A stretch of 63,684 nt of DNA from Caldibacillus thermoamylovorans (lineage in GTDB: Bacteria > Bacillota > Bacilli > Bacillales > Caldibacillaceae), in contig NZ_CCRF01000052.1 in NCBI RefSeq assembly GCF_000751775.1, positions 1 to 63,684 on the forward strand, given 5' to 3'. This document shows, piece after piece, positions 18,735 to 27,071 of this stretch (position 1 is its first letter; each line of letters opens with the position of its first letter). The notes beneath the pieces are model-generated. The model was not told the origin of the DNA and made no database searches. It saw only the letters and a list, made by a program, of their open reading frames with translations. Both the position numbers and the translations under genes were made by a program.

Positions 18735-19163
18735 CTAATCCAGGTTATGCTTGAATACGAAACTTACTTTGTCATAGTTCATTTTGTCGGTATAAAATCG
18801 GTGGGCGTTTAATCGCATGAGGCCGGATGAAAGAGCAACTGATGAATATCCATTCGTTCTCGCCCAATCATGAACAAAATTTAATAATTCTTCTCCGTAA
18901 CCCATCGAACGTTTGACGGAATCTGTTACTAAATCACAAACCCAAACAAATCGCCCGTAATAGAGGGTAATCATTGGCTTAAAACCAGTCACCGCAACAA
19001 TGTCACCCTGATCATAAAGGGCAAACAGTCGGTAGTGATCCTTCTCCCTTGCTTCAAATACTAAGTCAAGATACGTTTCTTCATCTAAATGGGTTCTTAG
19101 TTGTTTCATTACCGGAAATGCTTTTATAATTTCATCCTTTGATTTCAGTTCTTTTATTTCCAT
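18735..19163 (-). CDS. GNAT-family N-acetyltransferase
   Basis: A 142-aa compact GNAT protein: DIVAVTGFKPM strand, VCDLVTDSVKRSMGYGEELL acetyl-CoA loop (R-S-M-G-Y-G), then the late alpha/beta segment with LNAHRFYTDKMNY. A TTG at 19184 extends the frame, but the ATG at 19163 follows AGGAGAAGG and is chosen. It lies 22 nt downstream of the ATPase gene. Similar short GNATs are common in Bacillus with unknown substrates. Confidence 0.85.
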   Translation of the reverse strand: MEIKELKSKDEIIKAFPVMKQLRTHLDEETYLDLVFEAREKDHYRLFALYDQGDIVAVTGFKPMITLYYGRFVWVCDLVTDSVKRSMGYGEELLNFVHDWARTNGYSSVALSSGLMRLNAHRFYTDKMNYDKVSFVFKHNLD

Positions 19164-19185
19164 ATCATATATCCTTCTCCTCAAA

Positions 19186-19944
19186 CTATGATTTTAATAA
19201 ATGATGGAGGAGTCGACCTTTATCATCAAAAAATTGTTTCATGAGCTGATAATGCGCTGTTTCCTCCAACTGAACTTCATTCAACCCTTCTTCTGTCAAT
19301 TGGAGGATTTTTGCATCAGGATACGCCATAATAATTGGTGAATGAGTCGAAATAATAAATTGAGATCCGCTTTCTACTAATTCATGAATCCGGGTAAGCA
19401 TAGAAAGTTGTCTAAGTGGTGACAAAGCCGCTTCCGGTTCATCCAGAATATATAAACCGTTGCCTTGAAAGCGATGGATGAACGCTGCAAAAAATGATTC
19501 ACCGTGAGATTGTTCGTGCAATGATTTTCCCCCGAAAGACTCGACAATCTTCCTTCCCCCCAACAGTTCACGGTCCATTTCCTCGATATTGGTAGCTAGG
19601 TTATAAAACGTTTCGGCACGGAGGAAAAAATGATCATGGGGTTTGTATGGTCCTTTTGCCACCCTTAAAAACTCATGTAAATTCGAATGAGAATCGTAAC
19701 TGGAAAAATGAAAATTTAACGTTCCACCTTCAGGATTGAATCCGAGACTAACGGCGATTCCTTCTAATAACGTCGACTTCCCCATCCCGTTTTCGCCGAC
19801 AATATAGGTCACGTTCGGATGGAAATGGAGTGTCCCCAAATTGCGGATGACCGGCAAGTTAAGCGGAAACGTATCAAAGGAGTATACTTTTTCTCTATTT
19901 AAATAGATGCTTTTAACATATTGATAGTCCGACGTGAGTTTCAT
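19186..19944 (-). CDS. AAA/ABC-type ATPase (AAA_23/RecF-like)
   Basis: A 252-aa soluble P-loop ATPase. Walker A is GENGMGKST near residue 50, an ABC-like signature SHGES near 148, Walker B YILDEPEAALSP near 165, and a switch histidine in ISTHSP. No membrane segments or partner permease, so it is not a transporter subunit; it belongs with the AAA ATPases found in DNA-related and defence contexts, though standalone Bacillus members have no known role. The ATG at 19944 follows AAGGAAGG. It is adjacent to the HepT/MntA pair on the same strand. Confidence 0.85.
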   Translation of the reverse strand: MKLTSDYQYVKSIYLNREKVYSFDTFPLNLPVIRNLGTLHFHPNVTYIVGENGMGKSTLLEGIAVSLGFNPEGGTLNFHFSSYDSHSNLHEFLRVAKGPYKPHDHFFLRAETFYNLATNIEEMDRELLGGRKIVESFGGKSLHEQSHGESFFAAFIHRFQGNGLYILDEPEAALSPLRQLSMLTRIHELVESGSQFIISTHSPIIMAYPDAKILQLTEEGLNEVQLEETAHYQLMKQFFDDKGRLLHHLLKS

Positions 19945-19992
19945 AGCGACCTTCCTTTTTGTATCTAGTTTACATAATGTTTTTATGATCAA

Positions 19993-20397
19993 CTATATGC
20001 GAATGATTGCTTTGGTAAATTGCAAAAAGTCATCGAGATGGTTTTCAATAATTTTTTGTAAGATGGATAGATTGATTTCTTGATAATCATGAACGGCGAT
20101 ATTTTTGAATCCAACCATTCGTTGCATCCTTTTAGAAAGTGATACAGGGATAATTCCTTCTGTTTCCAGTAAAAGAAATGCATCACGTGACGTTTGTGGA
20201 AGACCGAGTTTTTTCTCTGCAACCACATGCATCGCTAGATCAATACTTGCTTCACAGGCCCGCTGCAAATTTAAAATAATCGAATCTTGCTTCGTAAAAT
20301 TCACTAAGTTTTCCGGATTATTGGCGTATTCTTCATGTATTCGATTTAAACACCGCTCTATAATATGAATCTTATTCAGTACAACATCACTTTCCAT
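19993..20397 (-). CDS. hepT: HepT-like HEPN-domain toxin
   Basis: A 134-aa DUF86/HEPN protein. HEPN RNases use an R-x4-6-H motif, and HepT adds a following Tyr that MntA AMPylates. Here the site reads K98-N-I-A-V-H103-D-Y105: histidine and tyrosine are kept but arginine is lysine. The nearest arginine is R93, outside normal spacing. The ATG at 20397 has GGGAGA upstream and overlaps the mntA 3' end by 11 nt, so the two are coupled. Toxin activity may be weakened or lost. Confidence 0.85.
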   Translation of the reverse strand: MESDVVLNKIHIIERCLNRIHEEYANNPENLVNFTKQDSIILNLQRACEASIDLAMHVVAEKKLGLPQTSRDAFLLLETEGIIPVSLSKRMQRMVGFKNIAVHDYQEINLSILQKIIENHLDDFLQFTKAIIRI

Positions 20398-20791
20398 AAA
20401 TTCTCCCGCTTTCCTGCACTTTAAGTAAAATTGGTGCACGTTCCTCGTTCAATTTTGCATACATTTTCAACGTTTTCATATAAAAATGTGCTCTTTTCGT
20501 TTCATCTGAACAGTAAATTACTTTTCCTGTACTGACGATTTGAGCCTGAAATACGGTACTTGCTTGATTTAAATCAACCAAATCAACATCACGGTTTATG
20601 TGTGACGCAAACTCTTGTGCAATCAGAAAAATTTCATAAGCGTTATGATTTTGCTCGGCAAGAAAAGCAATGTCAAGATCGCTATCATTTCGCAATGTCC
20701 CTTTTACGGTAGAGCCAAACAGAACAACTAAGTAAGGTGAAAGTTTTTCTTGTAAAAAGTCTATGATCAATTGTTCCAGTTTTTCATTCAA
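20387..20791 (-). CDS. mntA: MntA-like nucleotidyltransferase antitoxin
   Basis: A 134-aa minimal nucleotidyltransferase (COG1708/COG1669 type). The catalytic motif GS-x10-D-x-D is complete (G26-S27, D38, D40). MntA antitoxins neutralise HepT by transferring AMP from ATP to the HepT tyrosine. The start is TTG with AGGAGG about nine bases upstream; the gene precedes and overlaps hepT. The intact catalytic site contrasts with the altered HepT site. Confidence 0.87.
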   Translation of the reverse strand: MNEKLEQLIIDFLQEKLSPYLVVLFGSTVKGTLRNDSDLDIAFLAEQNHNAYEIFLIAQEFASHINRDVDLVDLNQASTVFQAQIVSTGKVIYCSDETKRAHFYMKTLKMYAKLNEERAPILLKVQESGRIYGK

Positions 20792-20807
20792 TCAGATGCA
20801 CCTCCTT

Positions 20808-20996
20808 TTACGAATCCTTTTTCATTCGTTCAATCATCATATCCAATTTCTTTTCAATTGATTCCAATTGTTTTTCGAACGTTTCTCTTTTTCGCTTTTG
20901 ATATAAAGTGAAATTAATGATGAGAATGATGATAAGTATCATGATACCTATAACTAATATTTGATAAAGTGAATCAAAAAAGGAAAATCCGTGCAT
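20808..20996 (-). CDS. Small membrane protein (DUF4083-like)
   Basis: A 62-aa protein with one N-terminal transmembrane helix (about residues 10-32, very rich in Ile) and a C-terminal charged coiled coil. This matches the layout of the small DUF4083 proteins of Bacillus, whose function is unknown. The ATG at 20996 follows AAGGAG by nine bases. Its stop lies 16 nt before the mntA start, so it may share a transcript with the toxin-antitoxin pair. Confidence 0.65.
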   Translation of the reverse strand: MHGFSFFDSLYQILVIGIMILIIILIINFTLYQKRKRETFEKQLESIEKKLDMMIERMKKDS

Positions 20997-21013
20997 TACC
21001 AAAATCTCCTTGT

Positions 21014-21249
21014 TTAGATTATTTCAGCTTTTAAAATCCTGGAAAAGCCAATAATTTCCCCGTTTTCATTTTCTGCATCATAAGCGGAACCACTCGAAAG
21101 GATCGTTTTCCACATCTCCTCCCTGTCATCATCGGACATTTGCTTTAAATAGTCTTCAGGTACAATATTCCGATCGGTTGTTGTCCATGTGTCACTTGCA
21201 CCTTTGCAATTGCTTTTGCATCAGTAATTTCTGCTTTTCAAATCATCAT
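21014..21249 (-). pseudogene. Broken GNAT acetyltransferase
   Basis: After a good ribosome site (GAGGTG) and ATG at 21249, codon 4 is TGA (one base from CGA). Downstream codons read KAEITDAKAIAKVQV, then a single-base shift is needed to continue DTWTTTDRNIVPEDYLKQM, a typical N-terminal GNAT segment. The frame ends at 21014 after about 75 residues, before the acetyl-CoA motif. Nonsense mutation, frameshift and truncation together mark it as dead. Confidence 0.7.
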
Positions 21250-21264
21250 CACCTCAAAAAAATT

Positions 21265-21810
21265 TTACGGTCGCATTTCCCAAGGTTCAAGTTGGCCGAC
21301 AATGGTATGGTCTTTTCCTGTTTGAATTGCGGTAATGACACCGGCACAAATTTCCTCATGGGTTAACCATCTCGCGCGATTCCCCTCTAACTTAAACCCC
21401 AACTGTACATCATGGTATACACAATTTTCGGGTAAATGGAATGGATTACTCCCAATTTTTAAGCGATAGCTGCTTCCTTTAATATGAAAAAATTGAAAGT
21501 TTTCTTTTTGATTTTGGGCAATTACAGATAAAATGGTAGGTATTGCCTCTGGTGCATCTAAATGAATCCAAGCGATAACGAGATCGATTTTTCCGTTATT
21601 GTTGATGGTGTCCCAAAGTTTATTCTTTAAGTCACCGGTATTTTTATAATCCAATGAAATAAATTGATGGCGACTTGGTAATTGTTTTACCAGTTGACTA
21701 AATCCTTCCTGATTTCGTGCCAAAACCGTTGTAAAATATCCAGTTTCATTTAACCATATCGTAACACCGGCAAGCATACCTGTCCCGCCGATAATTAATG
21801 CGTGTTTCAT
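21265..21810 (-). CDS. Short NAD(P)-binding Rossmann-fold protein
   Basis: A 181-aa protein beginning with a dinucleotide-binding loop (IIGGTGMLAGV) and alternating beta/alpha elements, similar to small SDR-like proteins of Bacillus. No YxxxK catalytic pair is evident, and it is shorter than the roughly 250 aa of true SDRs, so enzymatic activity is uncertain. The ATG follows AAAGGATG. It is followed by the broken GNAT gene and preceded, 53 nt upstream, by the peptidase E gene. Confidence 0.75.
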   Translation of the reverse strand: MKHALIIGGTGMLAGVTIWLNETGYFTTVLARNQEGFSQLVKQLPSRHQFISLDYKNTGDLKNKLWDTINNNGKIDLVIAWIHLDAPEAIPTILSVIAQNQKENFQFFHIKGSSYRLKIGSNPFHLPENCVYHDVQLGFKLEGNRARWLTHEEICAGVITAIQTGKDHTIVGQLEPWEMRP

Positions 21811-21863
21811 CGTATCATCCTTTAAATTATTTAGTTTACATAATCATATTATTATAAACTTAT

Positions 21864-22526
21864 TTATAGACACTTCACCAATTCCCCGCCAATAATACGG
21901 AAAACCCCTTTCCCTTCCATACGTTCCACCTGTCCGTTTTTTAGATAAAGTCCTGTGTTTTCATCAATGCCGTAGTTTTCTTTGTCCGGGTATCGTTTGC
22001 CAACCTCATATAAGTGGTCTTTATCATCCCATTCACTAAAATGAACCGCAATCTGAACATCCGTTACCAACCCAAGACCCGGTCTCATTTGAAATACCCG
22101 CTCAATATTGTCTTTTGGGGAAATAATGCATGGATCCAAACTGATCAAAGCTCCGGCAGAAAATCCCGCTACTGGTACACCTTTGCGAAATCGATTCCGT
22201 ATGGGATCAGCAAGACTTGTTTCTACTATATTATCTACATACTTATTTGTATTCCCACCCAAAATAATGATACCGGCACTTTTTTCAATCTTTTCTTTTG
22301 CAATCTCAATAGTTGTTGTCGGAAGCGGGAGATAAAGAAAATGGTTCAGGCCATTTTCCTGTAATGGCTTTGTAATTAGAGACAAATAATCTTGATAGTC
22401 TGTATGGCGGTCAATAAATAAAATTGAAACCGGACCACCAAGCGTTAATGAAATTTTTGCAAACTTACTAGCGAACCCGTCTGTAAACGGTAATCCCCCG
22501 CCAAAAAGAAACAAATGTGTATCCAT
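21864..22526 (-). CDS. Peptidase S51 family protein (peptidase E-like)
   Basis: A 220-aa class-I glutamine-amidotransferase-fold serine hydrolase. The nucleophile elbow AGFSAGAL near residue 125 holds the catalytic serine, with GGNTNKY before it and VQIAVHFSEWDD after it (the histidine region). Family members cleave Asp-X dipeptides or cyanophycin-like chains. No signal peptide, so it acts in the cytosol. GAGGT precedes the ATG. Co-directional with the Rossmann protein. Confidence 0.85.
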   Translation of the reverse strand: MDTHLFLFGGGLPFTDGFASKFAKISLTLGGPVSILFIDRHTDYQDYLSLITKPLQENGLNHFLYLPLPTTTIEIAKEKIEKSAGIIILGGNTNKYVDNIVETSLADPIRNRFRKGVPVAGFSAGALISLDPCIISPKDNIERVFQMRPGLGLVTDVQIAVHFSEWDDKDHLYEVGKRYPDKENYGIDENTGLYLKNGQVERMEGKGVFRIIGGELVKCL

Positions 22527-22608
22527 GTGTTTTACCTCAATTATTAAAATATGTATGATAAATTTAGAATTCTACTATAATTATAGATGGAGAAAGGTGT
22601 GAATTTCA

Positions 22609-22674
22609 ATGAAGAATGAAAAAAGTTCGATTGTATGCAGTGGAATACAATTATTGCAGAAAATCATTCAATAA
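22609..22674 (+). CDS. Possible 21-aa peptide
   Basis: ATG preceded by AAAGGTG and, upstream, a TATAAT-like hexamer; it encodes 21 residues and a stop just before the broken membrane-protein gene. It could be a leader peptide or chance. No similarity is recognised. Confidence 0.25.
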   Translation: MKNEKSSIVCSGIQLLQKIIQ

Positions 22675-22706
22675 AATAACCTTCCTATGTTTGGAGGGTT
22701 GTAAAA

Positions 22707-22938
22707 ATGAGAAATAAAATTACTTATCTAGTAGCTTTAGCTTGTGTAATGGGGTGCAATCGTTACCAATACAACCTTTTTAAGTTACTCAATTAAATCA
22801 GTTTTATTAAATATTTCAATGTTTATATTAATAATCATTGCTCTCATGAAGTTATACCTATTTTTTAAAAGAAAGCGTTCGATGATTAGCTGTATTAAAA
22901 ACGGCCGGGGACTTTTTAGTACCCGGCCTTTCGATTAA
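22707..22938 (+). pseudogene. Small two-helix membrane protein with frameshift in a G run
   Basis: After GGAGGG and an ATG at 22707, a hydrophobic N-terminus (MRNKITYLVALACVMG) is read, then the frame stops after 29 codons. Removing one G from the GGGG near 22753 continues the frame through AIVTNTTFLSYS, a second transmembrane helix and a basic tail (FFKRKR). So it was probably a 70-75-aa membrane protein. The break is at a homopolymer, so sequencing error is possible. The restored frame runs into the terminator below. Confidence 0.4.
22903..22928 (-). terminator. Terminator of the MFS gene
   Basis: GGCCGGG/CCCGGCC stem (22903-22909, 22922-22928), followed on the minus strand by GTTTTTAAT, 7 nt beyond the MFS stop. 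Confidence 0.85.
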
Positions 22939-24146
22939 CTGACATCCAAATATCTTTTATTAAGTCGGCTTCTAGAAAATATCAAATATACTGATGAAAG
23001 TGCCAACAAACCACCGGCCAAGTAAAAAGCAAATTGCACATTCCATTCAGCAATTGCCCCAAAAACCAGTGTTGATAATCCGAAAAATAGTGAGATGATT
23101 GTTTGCTGGGCTCCATAAATTTTTGGCAACTCGTCAACAGTTGCTTCCTTCTGTAAATAAATCGTCATCGAAAGGTCTTTCATTTGATCGATAATGCCAC
23201 TTAGCGCAACCAATAGCAGCGCTAACCAAACATACGTGTTTAAGCCAAATAAAAAGGTTACAACCGCTGCCCCAATAGATGTGCATATAAGGATCAATCG
23301 CAAACGACCTTCAATGAACCGTGAAGCTTTCGTACAAAACAGCCCGCCAACAATTAAACCAATAAAATAAATCGTATTAATGTATCCCCACCAAGCTTCG
23401 GATACATGGAAAATTTCTTTAACAAAAACATATAAAATCGCCGCAACCCAGACAACACCGGCAATTGCTTCAAACATAATTTGTACATGAATGATTCGAT
23501 ACAGCGGCTTATTCCAAATGATCAGCCAACCTTCCTTCATTGCCTCTGTTTTCTTTTCTCTACTTTCAGCAGGTTGGAAAGCTGTATTGTCTACAATTCC
23601 TTTCATCATGAAAGTGGAAAAGACAAATAATACAAACGTCAGCCAAATGACATTTTTCCCTGTTAAAAAGGCAACCAACATACTACCTAATGCCCAACCT
23701 GACAGTTGCGTTGTTTGATTCATAACGGCAACAAAACTGTTGGCTTTAACAAGTTCCTCTTTTTTCACTAACCGTGGAAGCATGGCATTCGTTGCCGGCA
23801 ATGCCCACCCATCGAAAAAAGCAATTAGAAAGATAAGGAAAAGCACCAGCCAAATTCCCTGTTCCTTTTGAAAACTGACAAAACAGGACAGTCCGAACAA
23901 AAAAATCGTTTTTACTGTTTGTGAACCGACTAACAATGTTTTTAACCGGTATTTATTGAAAAGAATCGGTGACAAAAGACTGCTAATAAACCGACCAATT
24001 GTATTTAAAAACGGCAATAACGCCAAATAAAACGCTGAACTTGTGAACCCATATAAAATTGAAATACATCCGACAATATAAAACACATCACCAAAATTGG
24101 CCAAAAGCTGACCCAACCATAAATAACGAAATGATTTGCTTTTCAT
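22935..24146 (-). CDS. MFS transporter (macrolide-efflux/MFS_3 type)
   Basis: A 403-aa, 12-helix transporter resembling Bacillus YfiS/MefA-like efflux proteins: an NFGDVFYIVG helix 1, a GRFISSLLSPILFNKYR loop in place of the canonical loop 2-3 signature, and DGWALPATNAMLPRLV in the helix 4-5 region. Substrate unknown; drug or lipid-like export is the usual family role. The frame opens at 24191, but the ATG at 24146 follows AAAGGGGTAG and gives MKSKSFRYLW. Single gene with its own terminator. Confidence 0.85.
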   Translation of the reverse strand: MKSKSFRYLWLGQLLANFGDVFYIVGCISILYGFTSSAFYLALLPFLNTIGRFISSLLSPILFNKYRLKTLLVGSQTVKTIFLFGLSCFVSFQKEQGIWLVLFLIFLIAFFDGWALPATNAMLPRLVKKEELVKANSFVAVMNQTTQLSGWALGSMLVAFLTGKNVIWLTFVLFVFSTFMMKGIVDNTAFQPAESREKKTEAMKEGWLIIWNKPLYRIIHVQIMFEAIAGVVWVAAILYVFVKEIFHVSEAWWGYINTIYFIGLIVGGLFCTKASRFIEGRLRLILICTSIGAAVVTFLFGLNTYVWLALLLVALSGIIDQMKDLSMTIYLQKEATVDELPKIYGAQQTIISLFFGLSTLVFGAIAEWNVQFAFYLAGGLLALSSVYLIFSRSRLNKRYLDVS

Positions 24147-24530
24147 CAAAACTACCCCTTTTCTTTTTTTTTCGATAAAAGAAAAAGGCAATAGTTACAC
24201 TGGATTAATCCCTCCTGAAAAATATAATCACGTGACTCAATATATCTTATTTCAAAAACAAATGTAAGTAGTAAAATCCAATATATTTGGAAACTGAATA
24301 TTTTTAAAGTGAATACGGGTAGCCGATGAAAAGTTTCGATATTGTTTTTTCCATTTTACTAATTTTCCAAAGTTTTTTCAATAAATAAGTTTTTATCCCC
24401 ATCTATCTGCAAAAATCTTGTGTGGAATAAACCAATTTTTGCTAAAAACATAAAAGTATATGTGACTTTCTTTGCACCATTTGCCAATTTATAGTAATTT
24501 ATAAGTTAGAGTACTAAGGAGGTAGGAATC
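24147..24530. other. Divergent intergenic region
   Basis: 384 bases between the divergent MFS and csaA genes. A+T-rich, presumably holding both promoters; TATAGT/TATAAG hexamers occur near 24492-24505, but I cannot assign a confident -35. No gene or strong hairpin seen. Confidence 0.4.
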
Positions 24531-24860
24531 ATGGCAACCATTGAGGACTTTGATAAATTAGATATCCGAGTAGGAACGGTAATCTTCTCTGAACCATTCC
24601 CGGAAGCTAGAAAACCGGCGATTAAATTGCAAATTGATTTTGGTGAAGTCGGAATCAAACAATCTTCCGCACAAATAACGAAGCGATATACACCGGAAAA
24701 ACTGGTCGGTCGACAAGTGATTGCCGTCATTAACTTCCCTCCCCGACGCATTGCCGGATTCAAGTCAGAGGTATTAGTACTTGGCGGCTTGCCGGGTGAA
24801 GACGATGTGGTCTTATTAAATATTGACGAACCGGTTGCGAACGGGACAAAAATCGGATAA
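24531..24860 (+). CDS. csaA: Chaperone-like tRNA-binding protein CsaA
   Basis: A 109-aa protein of the EMAP-II-like OB fold: [12 protein letters not shown] at the N-terminus, [11 protein letters not shown], and [19 protein letters not shown], all family hallmarks. B. subtilis CsaA binds the SecA-preprotein system and assists export. The length is normal and AGGAGG precedes the ATG. The downstream Cys-rich gene starts 35 nt later and may be co-transcribed. Confidence 0.93.
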   Translation: MATIEDFDKLDIRVGTVIFSEPFPEARKPAIKLQIDFGEVGIKQSSAQITKRYTPEKLVGRQVIAVINFPPRRIAGFKSEVLVLGGLPGEDDVVLLNIDEPVANGTKIG

Positions 24861-24895
24861 AACCACTTGAACAACTCAAGAATCGAGGGATATAT

Positions 24896-25225
24896 ATGTC
24901 CAGGCCGATTATTTGTGAACAATGCCATAAAGTTATTGAGGAAAAAGAAGACTTGGTCACAGCAAGCATCTTTTTCCGTGTGAAACCTTATCATTATTTT
25001 TGCTATGGAAAAGATGTGCGAGGCGCAAGGTCTGTCTTTTTCACAAACCATCCACTGAACGGTATATCAGGAAACCTCAGCTACTTGTTGACACTCCTGA
25101 TGACTGTTGCTCTGTTCCTCTTTACCAAGAGTTTTATCAAATATATTGCACTTGTCTACTTGATCACGGAAACAGGTTTACGGATTTACGCTTATTGTAC
25201 TTATTCAAGACATCTTAAAATGTAG
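24896..25225 (+). CDS. Membrane protein with N-terminal zinc-ribbon-like motif
   Basis: A 109-aa protein beginning with a cytosolic segment that has one CEQC pair and an HYFCYG motif (possible zinc ligands C8, C11, H33, C36), followed by two transmembrane helices (about residues 58-95) separated by a short turn. GAGGG precedes the ATG. No family recognised. It is followed by a strong terminator and shares its transcript with csaA at most. Confidence 0.65.
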   Translation: MSRPIICEQCHKVIEEKEDLVTASIFFRVKPYHYFCYGKDVRGARSVFFTNHPLNGISGNLSYLLTLLMTVALFLFTKSFIKYIALVYLITETGLRIYAYCTYSRHLKM

Positions 25226-25228
25226 AAG

Positions 25229-25263
25229 GAGCCCGGCACTTAACGAAAAAAAGCGTTGGGCTC
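25229..25263 (+). terminator. Terminator of the csaA unit
   Basis: GAGCCC/GGGCTC stem (25229-25234, 25258-25263) with an inner AACG/CGTT pairing, followed by TTTTT. Confidence 0.85.
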
Positions 25264-25394
25264 TTTTTAATCGAACAATTTACATCCCTTCCTTGATCCA
25301 TTTGGCAAGGCATTGTTTCCCCAACTTCAAAAATTACAATTTTTTGGAACTTTATGCTATGATAATGATTAAAAAATAATGATGGGGTGGCGTT

Positions 25395-25895
25395 ATGTCT
25401 CTTGCAAGTGTAAAAGAACATTTTAAACAGTGGAACCGTGACAAAGATATTATGGAATTTGATACATCCAGTGCAACCGTTGAACAGGCGGCAGAAACAA
25501 TTGGTGTTATTCCTGCCAGAATTGCAAAGACTCTATCGTTCCGTGGGGATAACAATCAGGCAATCCTTGTCGTTACAGCCGGTGATGCCAAAATTGATAA
25601 TCAAAAGTTCAGACATTTTTTTGGGTTTAAAGCACGGATGCTCAGTGCCGAGGAAGTCGTTGAACAAACCGGACACGTGATTGGTGGTGTTTGTCCGTTT
25701 GGATTGGCTAACGACCTCGGTGTTTATTTAGACATCTCATTAAAACGGTTCGAAACCGTTTTTCCAGCATGTGGCAGTACCAATTCCGCCATTGAGCTCA
25801 CTTGTGAAGAATTGGAAAAGTTTTCTAATGCAAAAAGTTGGATTGATGTGTGCAAAGCTTGGCAAGATCAAGAACTACTTGAACAAATTAAATAA
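25395..25895 (+). CDS. YbaK/EbsC-family aminoacyl-tRNA deacylase-like protein
   Basis: A 166-aa protein of the YbaK/ProX editing-domain fold. Visible: the AARIAKTLSF-like segment, a conserved lysine region (AKIDNQKF), and the GGVCPFGL loop that forms the substrate pocket. Relatives hydrolyse mischarged Cys- or Ala-tRNAPro. A GGGGTGG precedes the ATG at short spacing. Single gene, convergent with the lipase; the stop lies within a shared bidirectional hairpin. Confidence 0.88.
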   Translation: MSLASVKEHFKQWNRDKDIMEFDTSSATVEQAAETIGVIPARIAKTLSFRGDNNQAILVVTAGDAKIDNQKFRHFFGFKARMLSAEEVVEQTGHVIGGVCPFGLANDLGVYLDISLKRFETVFPACGSTNSAIELTCEELEKFSNAKSWIDVCKAWQDQELLEQIK

Positions 25896-25921
25896 GAGAC
25901 CGGGACTAACTCGGCCTCTTA
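25893..25921. terminator. Short bidirectional terminator
   Basis: TAAGAG/CTCTTA with inner CCG/CGG pairing. It contains the stop codons of both convergent genes, so the two transcription units end on the same hairpin. Confidence 0.6.
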
Positions 25922-26863
25922 CCCTTCTACTGTATTCAATGTTCGTTCAATCCACTGAATAATATCTTCGTAAACTTCCTCTTTATTGATTTCATTTAAT
26001 ACTTCATGCCGGGCATCTTGATAAAATCGGTAATCGATTTTATGTAACCCATTTTTTTCAAGTTGTTTTATCGCTTTTTTGACACCTTTAGCATAGGTAC
26101 CAACCGGGTCACGATCGCCACTAATAAAGAAAATCGGTAAATCTTTTCTGATTTGTTGGATAAGAGCATCTTGGTGAATAAGCTGTAATCCGGTTAATAA
26201 ATCATAGAAAAAAGTTCCTGAGCAGACAAAACCGCAATACGGGTCTTGAAGATAAGCGTGAACGACGGATTCATCCCTGGATAACCAAGAAAACTTATTT
26301 TTAACATGGTCCAATCCTTTATTGTACGAACCAAATATAATCCGGTTCATTACATGGCTGGGAGCGGTTTTCCCGAATTTTCGTATCTCCCTTTTCGCCA
26401 CAAGTTTACCGATAGCAGCCGCAACCCCTGGATTTCCACCGGTACCAGATAAAATGACCCCGGTGATATCACTCGAATATTTCTGAATATATCTCCGTGA
26501 CAGAAACGATCCCAAACTGTGTCCGAACAAGATGATTGGTTTATCAGGATAGAGTTTCTTAATATGATTCGTAACTGCATGAAGATCATCGACTACCCGG
26601 TCAAATCCATCCTTTTGAGCAAAATAACCAAAAACGCCGGCTTTTTCACCTGTATGTCCATGACCGCGATGATCATTTCCATAAACGAAAATCCCTCTAT
26701 TAAGAAGAAATTGAGCAAAATCGTCATATCGTGCAATATGTTCAGCCATACCGTGGGAAATTTGGACAATCGCCTTGGGTGATTCCCCTTCATTCACCCA
26801 GCTTCTTAAGTAAATCTCATGCCCATCATCCATTTCCAACCATTCCGTCATTTTCCCCATCAT
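25919..26863 (-). CDS. Alpha/beta hydrolase, monoacylglycerol lipase / lysophospholipase-like
   Basis: A 314-aa cytosolic serine hydrolase. The oxyanion segment ISHGMAEHIARYDDFA, nucleophile GHSLGS near residue 117, acid in ISGDRDPVG and histidine in DARHEVLNE are all in place, matching the Hydrolase_4 group that includes monoacylglycerol lipase and B. subtilis YtpA. The length is typical. AAAAGGTG precedes the first of two close ATGs. Single gene. Confidence 0.88.
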   Translation of the reverse strand: MMGKMTEWLEMDDGHEIYLRSWVNEGESPKAIVQISHGMAEHIARYDDFAQFLLNRGIFVYGNDHRGHGHTGEKAGVFGYFAQKDGFDRVVDDLHAVTNHIKKLYPDKPIILFGHSLGSFLSRRYIQKYSSDITGVILSGTGGNPGVAAAIGKLVAKREIRKFGKTAPSHVMNRIIFGSYNKGLDHVKNKFSWLSRDESVVHAYLQDPYCGFVCSGTFFYDLLTGLQLIHQDALIQQIRKDLPIFFISGDRDPVGTYAKGVKKAIKQLEKNGLHKIDYRFYQDARHEVLNEINKEEVYEDIIQWIERTLNTVEG

Positions 26864-27071
26864 TATTCACCTTTTCATAAATATTTTATTCCCGCTCATC
26901 CTGTCATGAACAAATGGTTTTCACTTTTTATTTAATATCGCTTATAATCAGTATCTTTATCTTATACCTTCATATACATTTCCAGCAAGGACGTAAATTC
27001 GATTTTGTCCGACTGCTTTGTCTTTCCTTTCGATTCATGTCTATCCGACCTGCTATTAGATCTTTCTAAAT

